64,000 nt of DNA from positions 124,001 to 188,000 of the forward strand of contig CAWELM010000012.1 in assembly GCA_963809815.1 (NCBI GenBank), read 5' to 3'. This DNA is from CAVVJA01 sp963809815. GTDB taxonomy: Bacteria > Actinomycetota > Actinomycetes > Mycobacteriales > Jatrophihabitantaceae. Shown here piece after piece: positions 35,736 to 43,725 of the stretch. A model generated the notes under the pieces. It saw nothing but the letters and a program-made list of their open reading frames with translations. It was not told the DNA's origin and did not search any database. Numbering within the stretch: the first letter of the stretch is position 1; each line of letters begins with the position of its first letter. The position numbers and the translations under genes are program-made.

Positions 35736-35975
35736 ATGACCGCCACTAAGCCCCAGATTCCGACCAGCAACGGGCGACGGGCAGGGCTCGATGCGGTGAG
35801 GCGCCCGAGTCAAGGGCACCACCGCGCCGCAGCACCTCCGGAGCTCGTGCGCGACATCGACCGGATACTGCTAGATCACGGCATAGACCTGCCGAAGGCC
35901 GATATCAAGGCCGCCCTGGCGTGGCTACTGAGCGGCAGTTACGGCGACGCGATCGGAGGCCCTACAAGCCCGTAG
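35736..35975 (+). CDS. Small hypothetical protein (79 residues)
   Basis: An ATG at 35736 follows a CGGAACCTG context; an in-frame ATG at 35691 would add 15 residues. The N-terminal half is polar and Arg-rich. The C-terminal half, ELVRDIDRILLDHGIDLPKA then AALAWLLSGSYGDAI, reads as two amphipathic helices that could be a small DNA-binding or dimerising unit. There is no recognisable family. Its place next to an integrase remnant suggests mobile-element origin. Confidence 0.35.
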   Translation: MTATKPQIPTSNGRRAGLDAVRRPSQGHHRAAAPPELVRDIDRILLDHGIDLPKADIKAALAWLLSGSYGDAIGGPTSP

Positions 35976-36179
35976 TCTCTCTCTGCGTTGAAGGCGCCAG
36001 CGGTGCTGCCGTAGGACTGGTTTCGCCCGACTGACAACCGCACGACACGGCCGTCTTGTTCAACTAGCCAAAGCTAGTCGCCCCACCCGTTACAGTCCCC
36101 CGTCGGAGCCAGAGGCGGAAGGTGTCTTGGTCGGAGGGGTGATATCCGCTACCGAAGCTGCGATCGCCAACCACCGTCT

Positions 36180-36566
36180 ATGCCTACGGAAAAAACGCGA
36201 CGGGGGCGCGAAGACGGCCGACTGTTCTCCAGCATCACCGGGCGGGCGTTGACGAGGGCGATCGCCGGGCATGTGTTCGACGACATTGAGGAAGCGACCG
36301 GGATTGAGGTGTCGCCGCGCTCGTGCCGACCTTACTTTGGCGCGTCGCTGATCTCGGCGGGCGTTTCGGTGGTCGCGGTCTCACGATGGCTAGGCCACTC
36401 GTCGCCGGAGATCACCTAGCGTGTGTACTCCTACCTGATGGCGAATGACGACGAGGTGGGGCGTGTGGCCATGGCGCGGACGATGCGTCGGCTGACCGGT
36501 GATGTGTCCCCGATGTGTCCCGAAGAGCCGCTGAGCAAACCGCAGGCCCCGGAACATGGGGGGTGA
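36180..36566 (+). pseudogene. Decayed C-terminal fragment of a tyrosine recombinase (phage-type integrase)
   Basis: The frame shows the C-terminal catalytic part of a phage integrase: SPRSCRPYFGASLISAG, then VSRWLGHSSPEIT, then a TAG stop at 36417. After it, in the same frame, comes RVYSYLMANDDEVGRVAMAR with the expected catalytic Tyr, running to a TGA at 36564. The TAG thus interrupts the gene just before the nucleophile. The HxxR box has become RSCR, and the next conserved His of family members is Pro. The N-terminal domain and the first catalytic Arg are missing. The tail overlaps the HAD gene start at 36556. Confidence 0.8.
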
Positions 36567-37251
36567 GCTGCAAGGTGTCCTGTTCGACATGGACGGCACA
36601 TTGCTGGACTCGGAGAAGCTCTGGGATGTCGCGCTGGAGGATCTGGCCACCGTGTTGGGCGGTGACCTGTCGGCGCGCGCACGCCGGCGCATGGTCGGAT
36701 CGAGCTTGGCCCGATCGGTCGCGATCATGCACGACGACCTCGGCATCGACGCGGACCCGGAGAGCAGTGGTGCTTACCTCACCGAGCGCGCCGCGGAGCT
36801 GTTTCGCACTTCTCTGGTGTGGAAGCCGGGCGCGCGAGAGCTGCTGCACGCCGTTCACGCGGCCGGTGTGCCGGCCGCCCTCGTGACCTCGACGAATCGC
36901 CCGCTCACCGAGATCGCCCTGGACACCCTCGGGCGCGAGTTGTTCGCGGCCAGTGTGTGTGGCGACGAGGTCGTCCATCCCAAGCCGCATCCGGAGCCCT
37001 ATCTCACCGCCGCGGCGTTGGTCGGCGCCAACCCGGAGCACTGCGTCGCGATCGAGGACTCGCCACTCGGTATCGCTTCGGCCGAGGCGGCCGGATGCGT
37101 CGTGCTCGCGGTACCCAGCGAGGTCGCGATCGAGCCGGCACCCACCCGTAGTGTGCGGGATTCGCTGACCGGCGTGACGTTGCCGGATCTGGCGGCGATG
37201 GTCCGTTCGTGGTCTGACGCTCGAACCGAACCGGATGGACAGCGCGCGTAG
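36556..37251 (+). CDS. HAD-superfamily phosphatase (beta-phosphoglucomutase-like)
   Basis: A 231-residue haloacid-dehalogenase hydrolase with motif I LFDMDGTLLDSEKLW (nucleophile Asp near residue 11), motif II LVTSTNRPLTE near 112, motif III Lys in HPKPHPEPYL near 145 and motif IV AIEDSPLGIASAEAAG near 163. The cap domain lies between motifs I and II. The substrate is probably a small phosphomonoester such as a sugar phosphate. The ATG at 36556 lies inside the tail of the integrase remnant and lacks a good ribosome site, so the element may have replaced the native 5' leader. Confidence 0.9.
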   Translation: MGGELQGVLFDMDGTLLDSEKLWDVALEDLATVLGGDLSARARRRMVGSSLARSVAIMHDDLGIDADPESSGAYLTERAAELFRTSLVWKPGARELLHAVHAAGVPAALVTSTNRPLTEIALDTLGRELFAASVCGDEVVHPKPHPEPYLTAAALVGANPEHCVAIEDSPLGIASAEAAGCVVLAVPSEVAIEPAPTRSVRDSLTGVTLPDLAAMVRSWSDARTEPDGQRA

Positions 37252-37252
37252 A

Positions 37253-37843
37253 TCAGCGCAGGCCCGGGCTGACCGACCCCATGATGCCTCGGTCCGGCAG
37301 GTCGGCTGACCGACTCGAGTGCCTCGCATGGCGGCCAGTAGTTCGCGGCATCGAACCGCGTGGCCGGGGAACGGTCGCCAGGTCGTGCCGGGCCGCCGCG
37401 GCGAGCCGCGCGCGGGCGTGGGCCGCATCGACCGGGTTGCCCGGCCGCCGCAATACCAGCGTGGCGCATTGATCGGCCAGCTCCACGATCTCCGGTGGCG
37501 CCAGCAACTCGAGATCGACGATCGCCGCGGTAAGAGCGCGCGCGGCATGCCCAAAGTCCGCGTGGTCGTCGCGCATGTACAGCAGGTCGTCGATCGCCGC
37601 CAAGGTCTGCTGGTAGAGCGTGTATCTGCGATCGAGCATGTAACGCTGGAACTGACGCCGAGTTCGCCAGCGCTCCGTGACTGACGCGACGAGAAGCGTG
37701 AATCCGCAGCCGAGCAGCACTCCGACCAGCGCGAACACGCCGGGCCACAACACACCAGCATCACACCGTGTTCGGATGGCTGCGAGACGGAGCCACGCCG
37801 TAGCAACCTGTCTCGCGTAAACTTCGGCCAAGCCCCAGACCAT
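37253..37843 (-). CDS. Hypothetical membrane-anchored protein with cytoplasmic helical domain
   Basis: A protein of up to 196 residues. One membrane helix (WPGVFALVGVLLGCGFTLLV) is followed by an Arg-rich linker and a helical domain including YMLDRRYTLYQQTLAAID and LELLAPPEIVELADQC. This resembles small uncharacterised actinobacterial proteins with one helix plus a coiled domain. The start is uncertain: ATGs at 37855 and 37843 and a GTG just before the membrane helix are all possible. The longest form would overlap the divergent gene at 37854. The last 40 residues are low-complexity. Confidence 0.5.
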   Translation of the reverse strand: MVWGLAEVYARQVATAWLRLAAIRTRCDAGVLWPGVFALVGVLLGCGFTLLVASVTERWRTRRQFQRYMLDRRYTLYQQTLAAIDDLLYMRDDHADFGHAARALTAAIVDLELLAPPEIVELADQCATLVLRRPGNPVDAAHARARLAAAARHDLATVPRPRGSMPRTTGRHARHSSRSADLPDRGIMGSVSPGLR

Positions 37844-37853
37844 CGGAGACGCC

Positions 37854-38510
37854 ATGTCGGGCCGCAAACGCCCCGATGTCGATCTCGTGGCGGTCGCCGA
37901 TGCCGGCGCGACCTACGAGGGCGTCGACGAGGTCGTGGATTCCACCCGACGCCCGGCGGCGCGCGCCTACGGCCGGTTGGCGCTCGCGTCTCGCCGCCCG
38001 CTCTTCCGGCGGGTCGCACAGGTCGTCATCGTGCTCGGAGTCGGAGCCGCCGTGGCCGTCGCGGTGTTTCGCGGACCGCGGCCGGGTTCGCACCCGACCT
38101 CGCCGCTCGTGCCGCCGGCCTGCGCCACCGGACTGTGCAGCGCGACCAGCATGACGGACGCGGAGCTGCTCGATGTGCAGGTTGCGCTCCCGGGCGGCAA
38201 GCCCTCCGGCCTGCAACAACGTGACCCGCACAATGTTCCGGTGTCGATCCAGGTGGTGTCCACCGACGGCCACGGTGTGCTGACTATCAACGCGGCCCGG
38301 GTATCCCATGCGCCAGCCGGCTGGGCGTCGGAGAACATCGCTCCGGTGGCCCCGCAGGGACCGAACCGGATGGTCGTGCGCGGTGTCGTGCGAAGCCCCA
38401 CCGATCAGGCCGAGTGGGTGGTCGAGGTACGCGCCATCATCCCGTCGGGGTATACGACGCTGCTCCAAGCCACCCGCGATCTGGCCGTCGACGGATCACT
38501 CGTGGCGTGA
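37854..38510 (+). CDS. Hypothetical single-pass membrane protein with extracytoplasmic domain
   Basis: A 218-residue protein. Residues 1-55 are cytoplasmic and basic near the membrane. Residues about 56-75 form one membrane helix (VVIVLGVGAAVAVAVF), and the remainder is an extracytoplasmic domain with a Cys pair (PPACATGLCSATS) that may form a disulfide. The distal part is beta-rich (VVVRGVVRSP-type strands). The ATG at 37854 has CGGAG 7 nt upstream. It is convergent with the RecB-like nuclease gene. No family is recognised. Confidence 0.65.
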   Translation: MSGRKRPDVDLVAVADAGATYEGVDEVVDSTRRPAARAYGRLALASRRPLFRRVAQVVIVLGVGAAVAVAVFRGPRPGSHPTSPLVPPACATGLCSATSMTDAELLDVQVALPGGKPSGLQQRDPHNVPVSIQVVSTDGHGVLTINAARVSHAPAGWASENIAPVAPQGPNRMVVRGVVRSPTDQAEWVVEVRAIIPSGYTTLLQATRDLAVDGSLVA

Positions 38511-38540
38511 CCCGCGCCTCGCTGGGGGCCACACGACTGG

Positions 38541-39419
38541 TCAGCCGGCCGAGCGGGGGGCATCGACGCTAGCGGCGTCTGACTCGGTGACGGCGTCAGC
38601 TGGAAACGGCGGCGGCGTGCCGCCGAAGGCGGGGCACCGGACCCGGTGGTGGCACCACTCGCACATCCGGCCCGGGCTGGCTCGAAACTCGCCCAACGCG
38701 GTGGCGCGCTCAATGGCTGTCCACATCGCCCGCAAGGTGTGCTCGAACTTGGTGAGCTCATGCTCGTCGGGCGAGTAGGACAGCGTGTCCCGGTCGGCCA
38801 GGTAGATCAGCTTCAGCTGGCGGGGAAGCACGCCCCGGGTGCGCCACAACACCAAGGCATAGAACTTCATCTGGAACAAGGCCCGGGCCTCGAACGCTTC
38901 GCGCGGCGTCGAGCCCGTCTTGTAGTCCACCACGCGCATGTCCCCGCTCGGCGTGACATCGAGACGGTCCACATAACCGCGCAGCCGCAGCCCGTCAACG
39001 ACGACCTCGACCAACTCCTCCCGCGCCGCGGGTTGGAGTCGGTTGGGATCCTCCAGCGTGAAGTACGCCGCAACGAGGGCGCGCGAAGACTCGAGCCATT
39101 CGGCAAGCCCTGCGCCTGCCTCGTCATCAGCAAACAACTCCGCCAACTCCGGCGCCCGCTCGAGCAGGTCAGCCCAGGCCGGCCCCACGAGCGCCTGAGC
39201 CGCCTCGACGGAACGGGAGCCTGCCGGCAGGTCGAACAGCCGCTCGAGGACGGAATGTACGAGTGTCCCGCGTGTCGCAATCCGGGAGGGCGGCTCTGGA
39301 ATCCGATCGATCGTGCGGAAGCGGTAGAGCAGTGGGCAGACCTTGAAGTCAGCGGCTCGGGACGGCGACAGAGAGCCGATCACCGGCGTTTCCGGCTCGC
39401 ACGGCGATACAACGCTCAT
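38541..39419 (-). CDS. RecB-family exonuclease with Fe-S cluster cysteines
   Basis: A 292-residue PD-(D/E)XK nuclease, the counterpart of M. tuberculosis Rv2119 by position. The fold's His is in TRGTLVHSVLERLFD near residue 50, and the catalytic D-x-K is in MRVVDYKTGS near 170. Four cysteines (VCPLLYRF near residue 28, and CEWCHHRVRC near the C-terminus) match the AddB/RecB-type 4Fe-4S arrangement. It probably trims DNA ends. I start it at the ATG at 39419, which gives MSVVSPCEPETPVIGSLSPS; the longer frame upstream is antisense to the site-2 protease gene. The SPSRAADFKVCP entry segment is typical. Confidence 0.9.
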   Translation of the reverse strand: MSVVSPCEPETPVIGSLSPSRAADFKVCPLLYRFRTIDRIPEPPSRIATRGTLVHSVLERLFDLPAGSRSVEAAQALVGPAWADLLERAPELAELFADDEAGAGLAEWLESSRALVAAYFTLEDPNRLQPAAREELVEVVVDGLRLRGYVDRLDVTPSGDMRVVDYKTGSTPREAFEARALFQMKFYALVLWRTRGVLPRQLKLIYLADRDTLSYSPDEHELTKFEHTLRAMWTAIERATALGEFRASPGRMCEWCHHRVRCPAFGGTPPPFPADAVTESDAASVDAPRSAG

Positions 39420-39491
39420 GGCCAGCACTGTAAGGCCGAGCGGCGACAGTTTCTGGGAGAACACCAAGCGAGGAGCCGTAGCATCGCCGAG

Positions 39492-40631
39492 GTGAGCAAC
39501 ACACCGCCCCCTAGACCGGCGCCGGGCGGTCGGCTGCTTCCCGTGGGTCGGTTCTTCGGCGTGCCGCTGTACTTCGCCCCGTCGTGGATTCTGATCGCCG
39601 CGCTGATCACTGTGACGTACGGCGGTGTGGTTTACGAGGCAGTGGACGGCTTGAGCCGTTCGGTGTCCTACCTCATCGCCTTGGCCTTCGCCGTCGCGCT
39701 CGCCCTCTGCGTAATGCTGCACGAGCTAGGCCACGTAGGCGTCAGCCTGGCTCTCGGTCGGCCGGTGCGCCGCGTCGTCATCTTCCTGCTCGGCGGCATT
39801 TCCGAGATCGAGGGCGACATCGAACGGCCGCGCGACGAACTGTTGGTCTCTCTGGCCGGCCCGTTGGTCTCGCTGGCCGTTGCCGGGGGCTCCTGGCTCG
39901 GCTACGAGGCGACTTCGCCCGGCAGCATCGCCGAGGTGTTTTGGTTCCTGCTGCTGTGGAGCAACTTGATTGTCGCGGTGTTCAACTTGCTGCCCGGTCT
40001 GCCGCTGGACGGTGGGCGGGTGCTGCGCGCCGTCATCTGGGGTGCCACCCGGTCCCGTCTGACCGGTACCCGGGTAGCTGCTTGGGCGGGCCGAATCATC
40101 GCGATCTTGGTGGTGCTGCCTGGCCTGTTCACTCGCAGCGAGAACTGGTCATTGGGGACCGCTGTGTTCAGCGCCATCCTCGGCGCCTTCATCTGGATCG
40201 GTGCGACCCAATCGCTACGCGCGGCGGAGGTCAGCGACCGAGTGCCCGAGCTCAGCCTGGCTCGGTTGATGCGACCGGGGCTCATGGTGCATGCGGATGT
40301 TTCCGTGGCCGAGGCAATACGCCGGACCTGGGAGAGCAATGCGCGCGGATTGATCGTTATCGATCGTGCCGACGCGCCACAGGCGATTGTCGACGAGCAG
40401 CGCCTGGGCGCCGTACCGATCGAGCAGCGACCCTGGGTGCGCGTCGTGGACGTGTCCCGTCCGCTCCACCCCGGCCTCGTCTTGCCGGCCAACCTCACTG
40501 GTAATGACCTGCTGAACGCGGTCCGAGCGACGCCGGCGACCGAGTATCTGGTCGTGCATCGCGACGGATCGCCGGCCGGCATTCTCTCCTCGGCCGACCT
40601 CGCTGCCGCGCTCACCGGTCCGCGCTTGTGA
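39492..40631 (+). CDS. Site-2-protease-family metalloprotease (M50) with CBS domains
   Basis: A 379-residue intramembrane zinc protease of the Rip3/SpoIVFB type. The HExxH motif is MLHELGHVGVSLALG near residue 80, the third ligand lies in LPGLPLDGGRVLRA near 175, and about six membrane helices are predicted before residue 240. A pair of CBS-like domains fills residues 255-379 (LARLMRPGLMVHADVSVAEA is the first). CBS domains usually bind adenylates and control activity. The GTG at 39492 has GAGG directly upstream. It is divergent from the RecB-like gene, and its stop overlaps the trmI start (GTGA). Confidence 0.9.
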   Translation: MSNTPPPRPAPGGRLLPVGRFFGVPLYFAPSWILIAALITVTYGGVVYEAVDGLSRSVSYLIALAFAVALALCVMLHELGHVGVSLALGRPVRRVVIFLLGGISEIEGDIERPRDELLVSLAGPLVSLAVAGGSWLGYEATSPGSIAEVFWFLLLWSNLIVAVFNLLPGLPLDGGRVLRAVIWGATRSRLTGTRVAAWAGRIIAILVVLPGLFTRSENWSLGTAVFSAILGAFIWIGATQSLRAAEVSDRVPELSLARLMRPGLMVHADVSVAEAIRRTWESNARGLIVIDRADAPQAIVDEQRLGAVPIEQRPWVRVVDVSRPLHPGLVLPANLTGNDLLNAVRATPATEYLVVHRDGSPAGILSSADLAAALTGPRL

Positions 40632-41461
40632 CGACCCCCGCTTCCGGACCGTTCGCGGAGGGCGAACGGGTGCAGATCACGGACCCGAAGGGTCGCCCGC
40701 ATACCGTCACGCTGACGAGCGGGAAGCAGTTCCACACGCACCGCGGGGCGATCGAGCACGATGACCTCATCGGCCGGCCGGAAGGAAGCGTCGTGGTGGC
40801 GAGCTCTGGCACGCCGTACCTGGCGCTTCGACCGCTGCTTTCGGATTTCGTGCTGTCCATGCCGCGCGGCGCCGCCGTCGTCTATCCCAAGGACGCGGCG
40901 CAGATCGTCGGGCTTGGCGACATCTATCCAGGAGCGACGGTCATCGAAGCCGGCGCCGGCTCGGGCGCGCTCACCTGCTCGCTTATTCGGGCAGTGGGCC
41001 CGACCGGTCGGGTCGTGTCCTACGAGCTGCGAGCCGACCACGCGGAGGTCGCGCAGCACAACGTCGTGACCTTTTTCGGCACTATTCCCGCGACGTGGAC
41101 GCTCCGGGTAGCGGACTTCGCCGAGCATCCCGTCGACGAGCCGGCCGACCGGGTAGTCCTGGACATGCTCACGCCGTGGGAGGTGCTGCCCGTAGCGTCC
41201 GCGGCGCTGCGGCCCGGAGGGGTGCTCGTGGGCTACGTCGCTACCGCGACCCAGCTGTCGCGCCTGGTCGAGGGGCTGCGCGACTGTGGCTACACCGAAC
41301 CAGCGGCGTGGGAGTCACTGACTCGACAATGGCATGTCGTCGGTCTGGCCGTGCGTCCGGAGCATCGGATGGTCGGGCACACGGCGTTCCTGGTCACCGC
41401 GCGCCGGCTGGCTCCAGGCGTGATCGCACCACCTCGGCAGCGGCGCCCGACAAGTACCTGA
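40628..41461 (+). CDS. trmI: tRNA (adenine-58-N1)-methyltransferase
   Basis: A 277-residue SAM-dependent methyltransferase that makes m1A58 in the T-loop of tRNAs, matching Rv2118c in length and place. Key parts are the N-terminal beta-barrel with LIGRPEGSVV, YPKDAAQIVGLGDIYPGATV, the SAM loop VIEAGAGSGALTCSL near residue 110, and VLDMLTPWEV near 175, where the catalytic Asp is expected. The GTG start overlaps the protease stop by 4 nt. The product acts as a tetramer in the cytoplasm in studied homologues. Confidence 0.95.
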   Translation: MTTPASGPFAEGERVQITDPKGRPHTVTLTSGKQFHTHRGAIEHDDLIGRPEGSVVVASSGTPYLALRPLLSDFVLSMPRGAAVVYPKDAAQIVGLGDIYPGATVIEAGAGSGALTCSLIRAVGPTGRVVSYELRADHAEVAQHNVVTFFGTIPATWTLRVADFAEHPVDEPADRVVLDMLTPWEVLPVASAALRPGGVLVGYVATATQLSRLVEGLRDCGYTEPAAWESLTRQWHVVGLAVRPEHRMVGHTAFLVTARRLAPGVIAPPRQRRPTST

Positions 41462-41737
41462 TCAGGCGTCGGGTCCGGCTACCTCCTGGCCGTCGCTCGC
41501 CCGCTCTACATGGATGCATGCACCTGGACACTCGTGGGCCGAGTCGATGACGTCGAGTCGGAGGCGTTCTGGCACGTCGGCCCGGGCGCCCGCGTCGCAC
41601 AGCAGCGTGCCGTTTCCGTCCTTGACGTAGGCGAGCCCGTCCACGTCGAACTCGAAGACCTCCGGGGCGTACTGCACGCACAGTCCGTCACCGGTGCAAA
41701 GGTCCTGGTCGACCCAGACATGTAACGAGTCGGTCAC
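41462..41737 (-). CDS. Ferredoxin, small [3Fe-4S]/[4Fe-4S] type
   Basis: A 91-residue electron-transfer protein. The first Cys cluster is VDQDLCTGDGLCVQYAPEVF and the second is ECPGACIHVE, with one further Cys between (LLCDAGA). The pattern suits the actinobacterial single-cluster ferredoxins that often serve cytochromes P450. A gene of this kind commonly precedes arc in actinobacteria. I use the GTG at 41737 because AGGAGG lies 12 nt upstream; the longer frame to 41803 has no better site. It is divergent from arc. Confidence 0.88.
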   Translation of the reverse strand: MTDSLHVWVDQDLCTGDGLCVQYAPEVFEFDVDGLAYVKDGNGTLLCDAGARADVPERLRLDVIDSAHECPGACIHVERASDGQEVAGPDA

Positions 41738-41847
41738 GATGCCGATTGTCCTCCTGCCGATGAACCCTTGCCGCCGCCATAGCTGCGACGTGGCGACTCC
41801 CACACCGCGAGACTAGTTCGCTGCCGAGTAGGTCCAGCGTGTGTAGG

Positions 41848-41866
41848 GTGGTTTTTCGCGAACCAC
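41848..41866 (+). promoter_or_regulatory. Short hairpin in the arc 5' leader
   Basis: GTGGTT and AACCAC pair around the 7-nt loop TTTCGCG, 18 nt before the arc start codon. The GGAGG ribosome site follows immediately. It may be incidental or may influence translation of arc. Confidence 0.3.
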
Positions 41867-41884
41867 AGCATCGGAGGTGGCCGC

Positions 41885-43657
41885 ATGTCTCGTGAGTCCG
41901 ACGAGTACGGACGCTTATCCGATCGCGGCGATGAGTCCAGCCGAGACCTGCGTCGGCGCACGGCATTTCTCGAGCAAGAGGTCGAGCTGCTGCGGGCGAA
42001 GGTCGCAGAGTCTCCTCGCCATATCCGGGCACTTGAAGATCGATTGGCCGAAGCGCAGGCCCGGGCGGCGAACCTCGGCGAACGGAACGAACGCCTCGCC
42101 GAGACGTTGCGCGAGGCTCGTGACCAGATGGTTGCGCTCAAAGAAGAGATCGACAGACTAGCGCAGCCGCCGAGCGGATACGGCGTTTTTCTCATGCGCT
42201 ACGACGACGGCACGGTCGATATCTTCACCGGAGGCCGAAAGCTGCGCGTGGCCGTCTCTCCGGACGTCGAGGTCGCGGAGCTCCAACACGGTCAGGAAGT
42301 CATGCTCAACGAGGCCATGAACGTCGTGGCCGCTCGCGGGCATGAGCGGGCCGGCGAGGTCGTGATGCTCAAAGAGCTGCTCGAAGGCGGCGACCGCGCC
42401 CTCGTGATCGGGCACACGGACGAGGAACGCATCATCCATATCGCCGACATCCTCCGGGAACAGCCATTACGCGTCGGTGACTCTCTCCTGCTCGAGCCGC
42501 GTTCGGCGTACGCGTATGAGCGGGTTCCCAAGAGCGAGGTCGAGGAGCTGGTCCTCGAAGAGGTTCCGGACGTCGACTATGGCGACATCGGCGGGCTGGC
42601 CCGGCAGATCGAGGCGATCCGAGACGCGGTCGAGCTGCCGTTCCTGCACGCCGAGCTGTTCCGAGAGCACGAGCTGCGGCCCCCCAAGGGGATCTTGTTG
42701 TACGGACCTCCGGGCTGCGGGAAGACGCTGATCGCCAAGGCGGTGGCGAACTCGCTGGCCAAGCAGGTCGAGAAGACGCAGGGGGACGGCGACGGCCACG
42801 CCAAGTCCTATTTCCTCAACATCAAAGGCCCGGAACTACTCAACAAGTACGTGGGGGAGACCGAGCGTCACATCCGCCTGGTGTTTCAGCGGGCGCGGGA
42901 GAAGGCAAGCGAGGGAACGCCGGTCATCGTCTTCTTCGACGAGATGGATTCGATCTTCCGCACCCGCGGTTCGGGGGTTTCCTCCGACGTGGAGAACACG
43001 ATTGTTCCGCAGTTGCTGAGCGAGATCGACGGCGTAGAAGGCCTGGAGAACGTCATCGTCATCGGCGCGTCCAACCGGGAGGACATGATCGACCCGGCGA
43101 TCCTGCGTCCGGGCCGCCTCGATGTCAAGATCAAGATCGAACGGCCGGACGCCGAAGCGGCTCGCGACATCTTCTCCAAGTACATCACCCGGACACTGCC
43201 CATCCACGCCGACGACTTGGCCGAGCATGGCGGCAACGTCGACGCGACGGTCAGCGCGATGATTCAGCACACGGTGGAACGGATGTACTCCGAGGCGGAG
43301 GAGAACCGGTTCCTCGAGGTGACTTACGCCAACGGAGACAAGGAGACGCTGTATTTCCGCGACTTCAACTCCGGCGCGATGATCCAGAACATCGTCGATC
43401 GCGGAAAGAAGATGGCGATCAAGGATCTGCTGACGACCGGCCAGCGAGGCTTGCGGATGCAGCATCTGATGGCAGCCTGCGTCGACGAGTTCCGAGAGAA
43501 TGAGGACCTGCCCAACACGACGAACCCAGACGACTGGGCCCGGATCTCCGGGAAGAAGGGTGAGCGGATCGTCTACATCCGAACGCTCATCTCGGGCAAG
43601 GGAAGCGAGACGGGCCGGTCGATCGACACGATCGGCAACACCGGGCAGTACTTGTGA
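41885..43657 (+). CDS. arc: Proteasome-associated AAA ATPase (ARC/Mpa)
   Basis: A 590-residue hexameric unfoldase that threads pupylated proteins into the 20S proteasome. Residues about 20-95 form the coiled coil that binds Pup, followed by two OB-fold segments. The AAA module has Walker A LYGPPGCGKTLIAKA near residue 278, Walker B VIVFFDEMDSIF near 345, and the arginine-finger region DPAILRPGRLDVKI near 410. The C-terminus ends GNTGQYL, the GQYL gate-opening tail with the penultimate Tyr intact. GGAGGTGG precedes the ATG. It is followed after 68 bp by dop. Confidence 0.98.
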   Translation: MSRESDEYGRLSDRGDESSRDLRRRTAFLEQEVELLRAKVAESPRHIRALEDRLAEAQARAANLGERNERLAETLREARDQMVALKEEIDRLAQPPSGYGVFLMRYDDGTVDIFTGGRKLRVAVSPDVEVAELQHGQEVMLNEAMNVVAARGHERAGEVVMLKELLEGGDRALVIGHTDEERIIHIADILREQPLRVGDSLLLEPRSAYAYERVPKSEVEELVLEEVPDVDYGDIGGLARQIEAIRDAVELPFLHAELFREHELRPPKGILLYGPPGCGKTLIAKAVANSLAKQVEKTQGDGDGHAKSYFLNIKGPELLNKYVGETERHIRLVFQRAREKASEGTPVIVFFDEMDSIFRTRGSGVSSDVENTIVPQLLSEIDGVEGLENVIVIGASNREDMIDPAILRPGRLDVKIKIERPDAEAARDIFSKYITRTLPIHADDLAEHGGNVDATVSAMIQHTVERMYSEAEENRFLEVTYANGDKETLYFRDFNSGAMIQNIVDRGKKMAIKDLLTTGQRGLRMQHLMAACVDEFRENEDLPNTTNPDDWARISGKKGERIVYIRTLISGKGSETGRSIDTIGNTGQYL

Positions 43658-43725
43658 CGTACGGCCGGGCGGTCCACGCGCCGTCGGCGGTTCGGGAACG
43701 TAACCTGGCAACGTAGCCTGGCAGG

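Larger units (their letters stand above)
34971..36555. other. Poorly coding region with small ORFs and an integrase remnant
   Basis: About 1.6 kb between the triple-repeat membrane protein and the HAD phosphatase. I see two plausible small genes (35230-35457 and 35736-35975) and the decayed C-terminal part of a tyrosine recombinase (36180-36566). No tRNA, insertion-sequence ends or long direct repeats were found. The stretches 34971-35229, 35458-35735 and 35976-36179 show no convincing gene on either strand. This looks like the residue of an integrated element. Confidence 0.5.

Noticed and set aside
38646..39491. An N-terminal extension of the site-2 protease of 282 codons
   Set aside because: It is antisense to the RecB-like nuclease. 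The GTG at 39492 has a ribosome site and gives the normal family length.
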